Part shown: one piece after another, positions 1-8,772 of the stretch
Position numbering within the stretch: position 1 is the stretch's first letter
How the letters are laid out: the number at the start of each line of letters is the position of its first letter
Assembly (NCBI RefSeq): GCF_013623905.1
Contig: NZ_JABKDD010000010.1
Coordinates: 62,001-126,000, forward strand
Reading direction: 5' to 3'
Length of the DNA stretch: 64,000 nucleotides
Source of the DNA: Brevibacterium sediminis
GTDB lineage: Bacteria; Actinomycetota; Actinomycetes; Actinomycetales; Brevibacteriaceae
Program-made: the position numbers and the translations under genes
Notes under the pieces: generated by a model
What the model was told of the DNA's origin: nothing
Database searches by the model: none
What the model saw: only the letters and a program-made list of their open reading frames with translations

Positions 1-29
1 CGAGCCGGTGCCGGCTGAGTCTCGGTCAT
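1..29 (-). CDS. Start of next ABC transporter gene (partial)
   Basis: Only the first nine codons (MTETQPAPA) are inside the window; the gene continues off the left edge. The ATG overlaps the TGA stop of the upstream ATP-binding gene in an ATGA junction, and a GAGGAG ribosome binding site lies about 6 nt before it. In Dpp/Opp operons the gene after DppB-DppC-DppD is usually the second ATP-binding subunit (DppF/OppF), so that is the likely product. This is inferred from position only; the visible residues carry no motif. Confidence 0.5.
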
Positions 30-856
30 CGTGTCTCCTCGGCAAGGCCCGCATCGTCAACGCCCTCATCGATTCGCGGAGTCGCTGTCAGCAGTCGACG
101 CGTGTACTCCTCCTGGGGATCGTCGAAGACCTCCTGCAGCACACCGTGTTCGACGATCTGCCCGTCCTTCATCACACTGATCGACGAGCACAGCTGAGCG
201 ACGACCGCGAGGTCATGGGTGACATAGAGCAGACCGAGGCCCTCGTCCTGCTGCATGGTGCGGAAGAGATCGAGCACCTGCGCCTGGATCGTCACGTCGA
301 GCGCCGTCGTCGGTTCGTCGCAGAGCAGAACCTGCGGCTCCTGCGCCAACGCCGCCGCGATCATCACGCGCTGACGCATTCCACCCGAGAGCTGGAACGG
401 GTAGTGCCTGGCTCTGCGGTCGGGATCGGTGATGCCGACACGGTCCATGAGCTCGACGGCGAGGTCCTGAGCCTGCTTCTTCGACAGTCCTCTGCGCTCG
501 GCGATGGCATCGGTGATCTGACGGCCGACCTTCATCACCGGGTTGAGCGCGATGGCCGGTTCCTGGAACACCATCGAGATGCCGGTGCCGCGGATGCACT
601 GGTCGAATCGTCCGCCCGGCCCGGAGCTGAGGATATTGCGACCGTCGAACCGGATCTCTCCGTCGACGACGGAGGCGCCGGGCGGGAGCATTCCAAGAAT
701 GCTGCGCAGCGTCATCGACTTGCCCGATCCCGATTCACCGACGAGACCCATCGGCTCACCGGCCTCGAGGCTGATCGACACGTTGTCGAGGATCCGACGC
801 CGTCCGGCCTCTCCGTCGATGTCGACGGTGAGGGAGTCCACTTCGAGGATGGGCAT
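26..856 (-). CDS. Oligopeptide/dipeptide ABC transporter ATP-binding protein (DppD/OppD type)
   Basis: This 276-residue ATPase probably powers uptake of peptides or similar solutes together with the two permeases encoded just upstream. It shows a Walker A GESGSGKS at residues 40-47, the signature LSGGMRQR, a Walker B with CDEPTTALD and an H-loop in VTHDLA. Family members usually carry a C-terminal oligopeptide-binding extension of about 50 residues; here the protein ends soon after the ATPase core ([17 protein letters not shown]), so the extension is short. The start at 856 was chosen over an upstream in-frame ATG because GAGGTGA lies just before it and the next gene upstream ends 2 nt away. 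It is translationally coupled to both neighbours. Confidence 0.85.
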   Translation of the reverse strand: MPILEVDSLTVDIDGEAGRRRILDNVSISLEAGEPMGLVGESGSGKSMTLRSILGMLPPGASVVDGEIRFDGRNILSSGPGGRFDQCIRGTGISMVFQEPAIALNPVMKVGRQITDAIAERRGLSKKQAQDLAVELMDRVGITDPDRRARHYPFQLSGGMRQRVMIAAALAQEPQVLLCDEPTTALDVTIQAQVLDLFRTMQQDEGLGLLYVTHDLAVVAQLCSSISVMKDGQIVEHGVLQEVFDDPQEEYTRRLLTATPRIDEGVDDAGLAEETR

Positions 857-858
857 GG

Positions 859-1803
859 TCACCTCTTCGGCTTCAGTGTGTTCGTCAGTCCGTCGCCGAT
901 GAGCGCCAGCGCGAAGGACACGATGACGACGGCGAACCCCGGCCACAGGATGAGGCCGTAGTTGCCGGTGCCCATGTACTGCTGACCGTCATTCATCATC
1001 TGACCCCAGTCGGCGGTCGGCGGGACGATGCCCATGCCGAAGTAGCTGAGGGTGACGACGACGCCGATGTTGAGCACGATGTCACTCATCGCGTAGATGA
1101 CGCCCTGGCTGACGGTGTTCGGAATGATGTGGCGGGTGAGGATCCGGGGAGTGCTCAGCCCCGAGGCGCGGCAGGCGGAGATGAACTCCTGCTCTCTCAG
1201 GACGAGCACCTCGCCGCGGACTATGCGGGCGTAGGCCACCCAGGACACGGCGCTGATGGCGACGAAGATGCTGCCCATTCCGTTGCCCATGACGAAGACG
1301 AGCACGATGACCAGGACGTAGAACGGGAAGGCCGAGACGATATCGGCCAGGCGCATGATGACGATGTCGACCCAGCGACCGAAGTACCCGGCCAGCGAAC
1401 CGAGGGCCGTACCGAGGATGAAGGGCACGATGACGGCGACGACAGCGACGATGAGGTCGACGCGACCGCCGTGAAGGAAGCGGGAGAGGACGTCGCGTCC
1501 GAGCTGATCGGTGCCCAACGGGTGTGCGACCGAAGACGGGGCGAAGGTGTTGAGCAGGTCCTGCCGATTGGGGTCGTCGGTGACGAAGAGCGGTCCGACG
1601 GCGAGCAGCAGCACCATCGCACCGAGAATGAACGCACCGATCCACAGCTGCAGATTGTGCCGTCGCAGGAATGCCGGCAGGGGAAGCGTGAACCGCGCGG
1701 TCGGCGTCGCTCGGGACGCAGTGCCGCCGCGAGTCCGCGGCGGTTTCCCGTTGGGGCCACCGGCACCGGTCGCCGTGGGGGAGGCCATCGGTTCGCTCAT
1801 CAT
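859..1803 (-). CDS. ABC transporter permease (DppC/OppC type)
   Basis: The 314-residue inner-membrane permease has a proline-, arginine- and threonine-rich cytoplasmic N-terminus of about 50 residues, then about six membrane segments beginning at LWIGAFILGAMVLLLAVG. It carries the DppC hallmark HPLGTDQLGRDVLSR and an EAA-type loop (FISACRASGLSTPRILTRHIIPN) that contacts the ATPase. The start ATGATG overlaps the stop of the DppB-like gene. With DppB it forms the heterodimeric channel. Substrate cannot be read from sequence, and no substrate-binding protein gene is visible in this window. Confidence 0.88.
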   Translation of the reverse strand: MMSEPMASPTATGAGGPNGKPPRTRGGTASRATPTARFTLPLPAFLRRHNLQLWIGAFILGAMVLLLAVGPLFVTDDPNRQDLLNTFAPSSVAHPLGTDQLGRDVLSRFLHGGRVDLIVAVVAVIVPFILGTALGSLAGYFGRWVDIVIMRLADIVSAFPFYVLVIVLVFVMGNGMGSIFVAISAVSWVAYARIVRGEVLVLREQEFISACRASGLSTPRILTRHIIPNTVSQGVIYAMSDIVLNIGVVVTLSYFGMGIVPPTADWGQMMNDGQQYMGTGNYGLILWPGFAVVIVSFALALIGDGLTNTLKPKR

Positions 1804-2738
1804 GCCCCCAGCCGCACGCGTGGATCGACGATGCTGTAGACGACATCGGTGAGCAGGTAGACGAGGACGACGAGGACACCGAAGATCACTGTCAGCGCCT
1901 GCACGACGTCGTAGTCGCGAGCGAGGACGGCTTCCATGAGGAGTGAGCCGACACCGGGGATCGCGAAGACGTTCTCGACGACGAGGGCACCGCCGACGAG
2001 GTGACCGACCTGGATGCCGAGGATCGAAACACCCGTGATTCCGGCGTTGCGGAAGGCATAGTCGATCACCGTCCGCTTCCTGCTCAGTCCCTTCGACAGG
2101 GCGAAGTTCGTGTACTCGGCCGACATCGAATCGTTCAGTGCCGCCGTGAGGCTGCGGATGAGCACGGGGCAGATCGTCAGCGCGACAGCGAGACCGGGCA
2201 GGACGAGGGAGTAGAGGTGCTCTCCGAAGTTGCTGCCGTAGCCGCCGACCGGGAAGATGCCCAGGTTCACCCCGAGGACGAGGATGAGCAGGGTGCCGAC
2301 GAAGAAAGCCGGCATGCCCTGGACGGTGGCGGCGAAGACCCTGGACACGATCGCCGAGGCGGCAGATCGTTTCGCCGCCACCCACAGTGACAGCGGGACG
2401 GAGATGACGACAGCGAACACCAGAGACACGAGCATGAGCAGCAGGGTGGCCGGCATCCGCAGCTTCAGCAGCTCGAGGACGGAGGTCTGGAAGATGAATG
2501 ACTGTCCGAAGTCACCGACGAGGAGGCCTGCGAGGAACTGGAAGTACTGGATGATCATCGGTTCGTTCAGGCCCCAGGCCTGACGAAGCTGAGCGACGTT
2601 CTCCGGAGTGGCTTTATCGCCGAGGTATGCGGCTGCGGGATCGCCGGGAGCCAGCTTCATGAGGATGAAGGACAGCGTGGCGACACCGAGGACGATCGGA
2701 ATCATCAGCAGCACACGCCGGAGGATGTACTTGCCCAC
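1800..2738 (-). CDS. ABC transporter permease (DppB/OppB type)
   Basis: This is the first visible gene of the importer operon, about 312 residues. It begins with the typical DppB start YILRRVLLMIPIVLGV, contains the periplasmic LAPGDPA motif and the AWGLNEP segment, and has about six membrane helices plus an EAA loop (SKGLSRKRTVIDYAFRNAG). Two in-frame GTG codons are possible (2744 and 2738). The second is preferred because GAAGGGG at 2750-2744 then lies at a normal 5-nt spacing, whereas it would abut the first. The substrate-binding subunit is not encoded upstream; the next gene is a TetR regulator with its own divergent partner. Confidence 0.85.
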   Translation of the reverse strand: MGKYILRRVLLMIPIVLGVATLSFILMKLAPGDPAAAYLGDKATPENVAQLRQAWGLNEPMIIQYFQFLAGLLVGDFGQSFIFQTSVLELLKLRMPATLLLMLVSLVFAVVISVPLSLWVAAKRSAASAIVSRVFAATVQGMPAFFVGTLLILVLGVNLGIFPVGGYGSNFGEHLYSLVLPGLAVALTICPVLIRSLTAALNDSMSAEYTNFALSKGLSRKRTVIDYAFRNAGITGVSILGIQVGHLVGGALVVENVFAIPGVGSLLMEAVLARDYDVVQALTVIFGVLVVLVYLLTDVVYSIVDPRVRLGA

Positions 2739-2830
2739 ACCCACCCCTTCGCTGTGTGGCCTGGATTACACCTGTCATTCTATTCGCAATATTGCTTGTC
2801 GCGGTGGTCCGGGACGCGGCGTGTCGACCT

Positions 2831-3505
2831 CTACGGGGCGGCGATGACGGAGACGATCGTCTGGATCTGCGGAATGAGTTCCTCGAGGGTGCGGCCCTGC
2901 CTGTTCAGCCACTGATCGAGCTGCGCGGCGGACAGAACTGCCATGACCGCCTCAGCGCGGGTCCGAACCGGATCGGACGGGTTCGCATCTGTCGGCTCGG
3001 GGGCCGTGGGCGTCCACATCTCGGCGATGAGGATCTCCACGTGGCGACGCCAGAAGGGGTAGCTCTGCCGGTCGAATCGGCCTTTCGGCGAGCTGCTCTC
3101 GGTGAGCAGGACGAGGTCGAGGTTGCCGGCGATGTGCCGCAGGTACGCATCGACGAAAGCGGTGAGGCGCTCGCCCCCCGGAGCGCCCGGGCCCAGGGGC
3201 GGAGGGCCCTGGAGCATGCGGGCGTGCATGTCCCGGACCCGGTCGTCGAGCAGAGCCGAGGCAATCCCAGGCTTATCGGTGAAGTTGCGGTAGAGAGTGC
3301 CTTTGCCGACCCCTGCCCGCCGGGCCAGCTCATCCATCGTCAGCCCGTCCACTCCCTTGTCGGCCAAGAGGCCGGTGGCGGCATCGAGGATCTTCCGACG
3401 ATTGCGCTGCGCATCGGCGCGCAGAGGGGCCTGCGAGGGAACCAGAGGGAGAAACTTCCCGTTCCCTCTTCCACAACCGGACTTCGGTCCGTTAATGTCG
3501 TCCAT
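2831..3505 (-). CDS. TetR family transcriptional regulator
   Basis: The 224-residue repressor has a TetR N-terminal DNA-binding domain at about residues 33-80 (NRRKILDAATGLLADKGVDGLTMDELARRAGVGKGTLYRNFTDK) and a divergent C-terminal ligand domain. It is transcribed away from a quinone oxidoreductase gene, and two CGGAC-N4-GTCCG palindromes lie at its 5' end, so it probably represses that gene and itself. The ATG at 3505 has no Shine-Dalgarno, but TATAGT sits 6 nt before it, consistent with a leaderless message. One of the two palindromes then falls inside the first codons; a later start cannot be excluded. Confidence 0.85.
   Translation of the reverse strand: MDDINGPKSGCGRGNGKFLPLVPSQAPLRADAQRNRRKILDAATGLLADKGVDGLTMDELARRAGVGKGTLYRNFTDKPGIASALLDDRVRDMHARMLQGPPPLGPGAPGGERLTAFVDAYLRHIAGNLDLVLLTESSSPKGRFDRQSYPFWRRHVEILIAEMWTPTAPEPTDANPSDPVRTRAEAVMAVLSAAQLDQWLNRQGRTLEELIPQIQTIVSVIAAP
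3478..3491. promoter_or_regulatory. Candidate TetR operator, copy 1
   Basis: CGGAC-TTCG-GTCCG: five-base inverted arms around a four-base centre, with the same arms as the copy at 3509-3522. The centre lies 31 bp (about three helical turns) from that copy. It falls within the first codons of the TetR gene as started here. Confidence 0.5.
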
Positions 3506-3508
3506 ATA

Positions 3509-3522
3509 CGGACTATAGTCCG
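3509..3522. promoter_or_regulatory. Candidate TetR operator, copy 2, overlapping divergent -10 boxes
   Basis: CGGACTATAGTCCG is a perfect 14-bp palindrome. Its centre supplies a TATAGT -10-like box on both strands, so binding would block transcription of the regulator (start 3505) and of the oxidoreductase (start 3551) at once. Confidence 0.65.
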
Positions 3523-3550
3523 AATCGGATTCGACTTCGAGGAGGCAGCA

Positions 3551-4519
3551 ATGACATCGATCATCGTCAACGAACACGGGGGACCCGAGAAGTACGAGGT
3601 CACCGACGACTCACCAGCGGGTGCCGCTGCGCCGGCCGATGGTCAGCTGCAGGTCGGCCTGAGTCTGGCCGGGGTGAATTTCCTCGACGTCGTCCAGCGC
3701 CGTGCCGCCCTGCCCACTCCCTTCCGCCCCGGAGTCGAAGGTGTCGGCACGGTCACCGCCGTGGGTGCCGGAGTCGACGGCTTCTCCGTCGGCGACCGCG
3801 TCGGCTGGATGACCGGCGGACAGGGCAGCTTCTCATCCACAGCTCTCGTCAGGTCGGACAAGGCCGTGCCGCTGCCGGATGACATCGATGATGAGACCGC
3901 TGTTGCGGCACTCATGCAGGGCATCACCGCCCACTACCTGATCACTGACACCTACCCGGTCGCATCCGGCGAAGTCGTCCTCATCCACGCGGCCGCTGGC
4001 GGACTCGGTCAGCTGCTCACCCAGATTGCGGTGCTCAAAGGTGCCACGGTGATCGGCACGACCTCCTCCGAGGCCAAAGCAGAGATCGCCCGGAAGAACG
4101 GCGCCGCCCACGTCTTCGGCTACGAGGACTTCGCTGACAAGACCCGCGAAGTCACCGACGGCCGGGGCGCTTCGGTCGTCTACGACGGGGTGGGCAAGAC
4201 CACCTTCGACGGCGACCTCGAAGCCGTTGCCACCCGCGGCACCATCGTCGTCGTCGGCAACGCCAGCGGACCGGTCGACCCGGTCGACGTCAATACCCTC
4301 AACACCTCGGGCTCCCTCTTCCTCACCCGGCCGACCGTCGTCGACCATGTCAGGACGCCCGAGGAGCTGCGCTCGCGCACCGACGAGATCTTCGAATGGA
4401 TCCGCAGCGGAGACCTCACCGTTCACATCGGCGACCGATTCCCCCTCGCCGAGGTGGCCGCCGCCTTCACAGCACTCGAATCCCGGGCGACGACCGGAAA
4501 GATCATCCTCGAACACTGA
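3551..4519 (+). CDS. NADPH:quinone oxidoreductase, MDR (zinc-independent) family
   Basis: The 322-residue cytosolic enzyme belongs to the quinone oxidoreductase branch of the medium-chain dehydrogenase/reductases and likely reduces quinones or related electrophiles with NADPH. Visible motifs are the GroES-like N-terminal fold with RPGVEGVGTV (about residues 57-66), the nucleotide-binding AAAGGLGQLLTQIA (about 153-166) and no zinc-ligand pattern. The start follows a strong GGAGG at 3541-3545. The long open frame upstream is not coding: it would run through the divergent promoter. Control by the adjacent TetR repressor is likely, a common arrangement for inducible detoxification genes. Confidence 0.88.
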   Translation: MTSIIVNEHGGPEKYEVTDDSPAGAAAPADGQLQVGLSLAGVNFLDVVQRRAALPTPFRPGVEGVGTVTAVGAGVDGFSVGDRVGWMTGGQGSFSSTALVRSDKAVPLPDDIDDETAVAALMQGITAHYLITDTYPVASGEVVLIHAAAGGLGQLLTQIAVLKGATVIGTTSSEAKAEIARKNGAAHVFGYEDFADKTREVTDGRGASVVYDGVGKTTFDGDLEAVATRGTIVVVGNASGPVDPVDVNTLNTSGSLFLTRPTVVDHVRTPEELRSRTDEIFEWIRSGDLTVHIGDRFPLAEVAAAFTALESRATTGKIILEH

Positions 4520-4537
4520 TCGAGGAGGAGCAGAGAC

Positions 4538-5599
4538 TCAGCGCAGCACGAACCCGGGCACGAGATCATCGAGCGGGTCGACCTCGAACGTCGAGGTGGC
4601 CACCCGGTGGGCGCTGCCGGTGACGACCGGGATGACGCCGTCGGCGGTCTCTTCGAGCACTCGCGCCCGGAATCGCGTGCCGACGATCGACTCATGGACG
4701 AGCGTCTGCCCCGGCGCGAGCTCACTGGCGGCATGGAGTGCGGCGACCCGAGCCGCCGTTCCCGAACCGCACGGTGAGCGGTCGACCTGACCGTCGGCGA
4801 AGACCGTGACATTGCGCTGATGCAGTTCGCCGCCGGGCAGAGTGCCGAACCGGTCGACGAAGATCGTGCCGTAGACACCGGAGAGCCGGTCATCCTCGGG
4901 GTGGACGGTGTCCGGATGATCGGCGAGACCCGCCTTGACCTCCCGGCCCAAGGCAATGAGCGCCGTGAGATTCTCGGGGATGACTTCACAACTCATCTCG
5001 CCGAGGCGGCCCACCTCGTCGGCCTGGGAGGAGCCGGCAGCGGCACCCAACTGAGCGATGTCGACGAGCGCATAGATCGCCCCGCCCCACGCGAGGTCGA
5101 CCGTGATCGGCCCCCGATTCGTGTCCACAGTGATCCCAGAGCTGAAGAGCCGGCTGGGCACGTTGACGAAGTCCACCGAGGCGGCCCGGCCCTCGGCGTC
5201 CGTGTGCACCTGCGCGCGCACTCGACCCGAGGGCACGTCGATCGTGACCTCCGTGGTCCCGGACGGGTCGACGGCGACGATCCCGGAGGATACCGCCCAT
5301 GCGCCGAGCGCCATCGTCCCGTGACCGCAGGCCGTGGAGAAGCCGTCCTTGTGCCAGAACAGAACTCCGAAGTCAGCCCCGTCGTCATCGGGTTCGGTGA
5401 TGAATCCGCCGTACATGTCCGCATGACCGCGCGGTTCGAAGCACAGCAGCCTGCGCAGATCATCGGCCGCCGAACCGGGCCCGGCCAGTTCCCGCCGCTC
5501 TGCCACAATCCGACCGGGGATCTCGACCGGGGGTTCGGCGATGATCCGGAACGGTTCGCCGGCGGTATGGAAGTCGACGCTCGTGCAGATCGTGCTCAC
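4538..5599 (-). CDS. Proline racemase / hydroxyproline epimerase family protein
   Basis: This 353-residue enzyme of the proline racemase superfamily inverts the alpha carbon of proline or hydroxyproline through a two-cysteine acid-base mechanism. Both catalytic cysteines are present: Cys91 in ACGHGTMALG and Cys277 in DRSPCGSGTAAR. That favours a racemase/epimerase over the related trans-3-hydroxyproline dehydratases, which replace the second cysteine. The start codon overlaps the stop of the upstream OYE-type gene (ATGA), so the two are translated together. With the demethylase-like partner and the ProP-like transporter nearby, processing of a proline betaine or hydroxyproline derivative is a reasonable inference. 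Confidence 0.85.
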   Translation of the reverse strand: MSTICTSVDFHTAGEPFRIIAEPPVEIPGRIVAERRELAGPGSAADDLRRLLCFEPRGHADMYGGFITEPDDDGADFGVLFWHKDGFSTACGHGTMALGAWAVSSGIVAVDPSGTTEVTIDVPSGRVRAQVHTDAEGRAASVDFVNVPSRLFSSGITVDTNRGPITVDLAWGGAIYALVDIAQLGAAAGSSQADEVGRLGEMSCEVIPENLTALIALGREVKAGLADHPDTVHPEDDRLSGVYGTIFVDRFGTLPGGELHQRNVTVFADGQVDRSPCGSGTAARVAALHAASELAPGQTLVHESIVGTRFRARVLEETADGVIPVVTGSAHRVATSTFEVDPLDDLVPGFVLR

Positions 5600-7758
5600 A
5601 GCCCCATTCCCACTCTCAGTCCTTCCAGCACCGCCGCATGCACATTGCGGGAGGCGACGGCATCACCGATCCGGTACAGCGTGAACGGGTGCCCCGCCTC
5701 AGCGGAGGTGGTGACGGTCGTCGGTTCCGCGACTGCCGTCGCACCAGGGTGAGTGCTCGTCACACCGGCGTATTCCGGTTGCGGTTGTCCGTGCACCCAC
5801 GCTTCGAGGTCCGTCGCCCCGTGGTTCGTCGACCGCGACTTGAGCTCGAAATAGACCTCATCGTTCGGCGTCGTCCCGAAATCGACGACCACGGCATCGG
5901 TGACGACTTCCGTCTCCCGATCCGAATAGTCGTTGTGCAGCACCGCCACGATCTCCTTCCCCTCGATCCGCGGCTTCGTCGCCAACCGTTCGCCGAGGCG
6001 GACCTCGACTCCGAATTCGGAGAACACCTGAAGATAGGCGGGAGAGTTCATCGACCCCACGTCGATGCCGATCGTGCGTTCGGGGCTGACATAGGTGACC
6101 TGCTGGCCGGCTCGGGCCAGGCGTTCGACGGCGTCGAGCGCCGGATAGAACCCGTGGTCGTCGAAGACGAGCACCCGCTGCTTCGACTTGAGTCGGTCGT
6201 CCATGACGTCCCAGACGTCGAAGCTCGGGCCCTGTTCACGGAAGGGATACCCGGCATCGGGAACCCCTCCGGTGGCGACGATGACGACGTCAGGGTCGAG
6301 TGCGAGGATGTCGTCCGCCTCGGCGAAGGTGTTCAGTCGCAGGTCGACACCGTGCTTCCGGCATTGCTGGACACGCCAGTCGATGATGCCGATGAGATCG
6401 CGGCGGCGCTGCGAGCGAGCGGCGATGCGGACCTGCCCGCCGGGGGCGTCCTCGGCCTCGAGCAGGGTCACCCGGTGACCGCGCACGGCCGCGACACGGG
6501 CGGCTTCGAGCCCGGCCGGACCGGCGCCGATGATGACGACATGTTTGGGCCCTGTCGTGACGTCGCGGGGAACCTCCTGCGGCAGATCGGCCTCCCGGCC
6601 GGTAGCGGGATTGTGGATGCAGGTGGCCGAACCTGAGGTGTAGATGGAGTCGAGGCACATGTTGGCGCCGACGCAGGGACGGATATCGTCCTCACGTCCT
6701 TCGGCCACCTTGCGCGCCAGGTGCGGGTCGGCCAGCTGCGCCCGGGTCATCCCGACGAGGTCGAGGCAGCCATCGGCGATCGCGAACCGGGCGGTCGCGG
6801 CGTCGGAGATGCGTGCGGCGTGGAGGACGGGGATGTCGATGGCCTCGCGGATGCGACGGCAGGTCTCGAGCCAGGGGGCCGAGGGGGTGCCCATGCCGGG
6901 GATCGCCTCGGCGAGCTGACGGTCCGAGTTGATCATCCCGACGTTGAGGTTGAGGAAATCGATGCCGTGATCGGTGTAGGTCCGGAGGATCTCGGTGGCC
7001 CTCGCTTCGTCCATGCCGTCTTCGCGGCGCTCGTCGACGGCCATGCGGATGCCGAGGACGAAGTCGTTGGGAACTGATGCACGCACGGCGTCGATGATGC
7101 GCATCGGGAACTTGATGAGATTCTCCAGTTCGCCGGAGTACTCGTCGTCGCGGTCGTTGAGCCACGGGGCGAGGAAGGAATCAAGCAGGTGACCGGCGTG
7201 CATGACCTCGAGTCCGTCGAATCCGGCGGCGGCGACGCGTTCGGCGGCGGACGCGAAGTCCGCGACGATGCGATCCATATCGAAGTCCTCGAGTGCCTTG
7301 GTGAACGACCGGTGAGCAGCCTCCCGGGTCCGAGAGGCCGAGACCAGCGGCAGCCAGTCGCCGGCGAAGTTCGAGGATCGGTGGCCCAGATGGGTCGCCT
7401 GGATCATGATCGCCGCGCCCTCGTCGTGGCAGTCGTCAGCGATCGCGGACAGCCACGGAACCACCTCGTCGGTGGACAGGTCGATATTGCCGAACGCGGC
7501 AGGGGAGTCCTTCGACACGATGGCCGAACCGCCGATCATCGTCAGGCCGACACCGCCGCGGGCCTTCTCCCGGTGATAGAGGCGGTAGCGGTCCTTCGGC
7601 AAGCCGAGTTCGGTGTACGCGGGCTCGTGCGAGGTCGAGACGATGCGGTTGCGCAGCGTGAGTCTGCCGAGTTCGAAGGGCTGGAGCAGCGGATCGGCGG
7701 ACACGTCGGTCGCAGACGTGGTCGGTGCGGGTGTGCCGGTTGCGGGGTCGGCGGTCAT
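5596..7758 (-). CDS. OYE-type FMN/FAD oxidoreductase, possible N-methylproline demethylase
   Basis: The 720-residue modular flavoenzyme has an N-terminal FMN TIM barrel of the old yellow enzyme type (residues about 22-370), an iron-sulfur segment, then an FAD/NAD(P) domain starting at HVVIIGAGPAGLEAA (about 406-420). This is the architecture of 2,4-dienoyl-CoA reductase, trimethylamine dehydrogenase and the betaine/N-methylproline demethylases. The STSHEPAYTELG segment near residue 41 resembles what I recall of the latter group. The cluster motif reads Cys362, Ala365, Cys368, Cys380, so the second usual cysteine ligand is replaced by alanine. The start at 7758 follows AAGGAGG. It is co-transcribed with the racemase-family gene. 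Confidence 0.8.
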   Translation of the reverse strand: MTADPATGTPAPTTSATDVSADPLLQPFELGRLTLRNRIVSTSHEPAYTELGLPKDRYRLYHREKARGGVGLTMIGGSAIVSKDSPAAFGNIDLSTDEVVPWLSAIADDCHDEGAAIMIQATHLGHRSSNFAGDWLPLVSASRTREAAHRSFTKALEDFDMDRIVADFASAAERVAAAGFDGLEVMHAGHLLDSFLAPWLNDRDDEYSGELENLIKFPMRIIDAVRASVPNDFVLGIRMAVDERREDGMDEARATEILRTYTDHGIDFLNLNVGMINSDRQLAEAIPGMGTPSAPWLETCRRIREAIDIPVLHAARISDAATARFAIADGCLDLVGMTRAQLADPHLARKVAEGREDDIRPCVGANMCLDSIYTSGSATCIHNPATGREADLPQEVPRDVTTGPKHVVIIGAGPAGLEAARVAAVRGHRVTLLEAEDAPGGQVRIAARSQRRRDLIGIIDWRVQQCRKHGVDLRLNTFAEADDILALDPDVVIVATGGVPDAGYPFREQGPSFDVWDVMDDRLKSKQRVLVFDDHGFYPALDAVERLARAGQQVTYVSPERTIGIDVGSMNSPAYLQVFSEFGVEVRLGERLATKPRIEGKEIVAVLHNDYSDRETEVVTDAVVVDFGTTPNDEVYFELKSRSTNHGATDLEAWVHGQPQPEYAGVTSTHPGATAVAEPTTVTTSAEAGHPFTLYRIGDAVASRNVHAAVLEGLRVGMGL

Positions 7759-7818
7759 GGGTTCCTCCTTCATTGCAGGAACGTCACTGTGGGTTCGACT
7801 CCGTGGGGAGTCCGGGTA

Positions 7819-7832
7819 GGTAATCGGTTACC
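7819..7832. promoter_or_regulatory. Candidate GntR operator
   Basis: GGTAA-TCGG-TTACC inverted repeat in the 151-bp divergent region between the OYE-type gene (start 7758) and the GntR gene (start 7910). Its size and position suit an FCD-type GntR dimer. Confidence 0.5.
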
Positions 7833-7909
7833 GACTACTTAGTTCAATGGTGCGATCTCGCGGTTATGCTGTCAATAGTCGCCGACCACGATTCGAAGGG
7901 GAGTGTGCG

Positions 7910-8656
7910 ATGGAGCGAGTGAGACCGCAGGCCGAATCGCTGCGCGAGCAGGCACTGGGCATCATCCGCGATGCCATCACCTCAGGTGAGCTCGCCGAGG
8001 ATCGCATCTATTCGGCAGCGGGCCTGGCCAAGCAGCTCGGCATCTCACTCAGCCCGGTGCGCGAGGCGATGATGGCGCTCGTCACCGAAGGGACCGTCGA
8101 GGCCGTGCCCAATCGCGGCTTCCGTCTGGTCACCATCACCGAGGCGGACCTCGAGGAGATCATCGCCATCCGCGTTCTTCTCGCTGTCCCCGCCGCCCGC
8201 AGTCTGGCAGAGGCCGGCAGCGATGACATCGTCGGTCGCGGCCTGGGAGCTGGCGGTGTGCAGGCGGTGACTGACGGGTCGGTGACCGAGACCGGCAAGG
8301 CAGCGACCAAATGCGAGGCGATCGACCGACTGCGCGAACTCGCCGAGGCGACCGTGGACGCGGCCGAGGCCGGCGAGTTCGCCGATTTCTACACGCAGGA
8401 CCGCAGGTTCCATGAGGCTCTGCTCGAGCACGGCCTCGGCGGGCGTGCCGCCGCGATCAGCCTGCGCCTGCGCGATCAGTCACGCCTCTACCGGCACCAG
8501 GATCAGATCGGGGCCATCGCGGTCGATTCCGCTCGCGAGCTGCCGAGGATCGTCGACCTCATCGAGTCCGGGGACGCCGCCGAGGCGGCCGACCTCGTCA
8601 CGTCGAACCTCTACTTCTTCAAACGCGTCCCGGCCACAGCCGACGGCGAAGGCTGA
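7910..8656 (+). CDS. GntR family (FadR/FCD) transcriptional regulator
   Basis: The 248-residue regulator has a winged HTH in the first 75 residues (LREQALGIIRDAITSGELAED, then SLSPVREAMMALVTEGTVEAVPNRGFRLV) followed by an all-helical FCD effector domain containing the metal-ligand-like DRRFHEALLEH and a final helix. It is transcribed divergently from the demethylase/racemase operon with an inverted repeat in between, so it most likely senses a pathway metabolite and controls that operon. The start at 7910 is preceded by AAGGGGAG. A perfect-stem terminator follows at 8773-8819. Confidence 0.85.
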   Translation: MERVRPQAESLREQALGIIRDAITSGELAEDRIYSAAGLAKQLGISLSPVREAMMALVTEGTVEAVPNRGFRLVTITEADLEEIIAIRVLLAVPAARSLAEAGSDDIVGRGLGAGGVQAVTDGSVTETGKAATKCEAIDRLRELAEATVDAAEAGEFADFYTQDRRFHEALLEHGLGGRAAAISLRLRDQSRLYRHQDQIGAIAVDSARELPRIVDLIESGDAAEAADLVTSNLYFFKRVPATADGEG

Positions 8657-8686
8657 TTCGTCACTGTCAGAACGGCCCAGTTTCGG

Positions 8687-8720
8687 CTGAGTAGCCCAGT
8701 TTCGAACATGGGCTGCTCAG
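8687..8720. repeat. Intergenic stem-loop with 12-nt arms
   Basis: The arms CTGAGTAGCCCA and TGGGCTGCTCAG pair over 12 positions with one U-G wobble and a 10-nt loop. The 5' arm overlaps the second of two GCCCAGTTTCG direct repeats (8675-8685 and 8694-8704). It lies between the GntR stop and the shared terminator and may be an additional terminator or a small palindromic repeat. Confidence 0.6.
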
Positions 8721-8772
8721 CTCAGAGTGGGCTGGTTGTCTCAATCGGCTGTAGTGCGAGCCGAGAAACGAC

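Noticed and set aside
2786-2795. GCAATATTGC palindrome upstream of the ABC importer as an operator
   Set aside because: Ten bases with no second copy and no clear -35/-10 placement; too weak to list as a feature.
2756-3550. Upstream extension of the quinone oxidoreductase frame by 265 codons
   Set aside because: It runs antisense through the TetR gene and the divergent promoter; the enzyme's conserved start is at 3551 with GGAGG.
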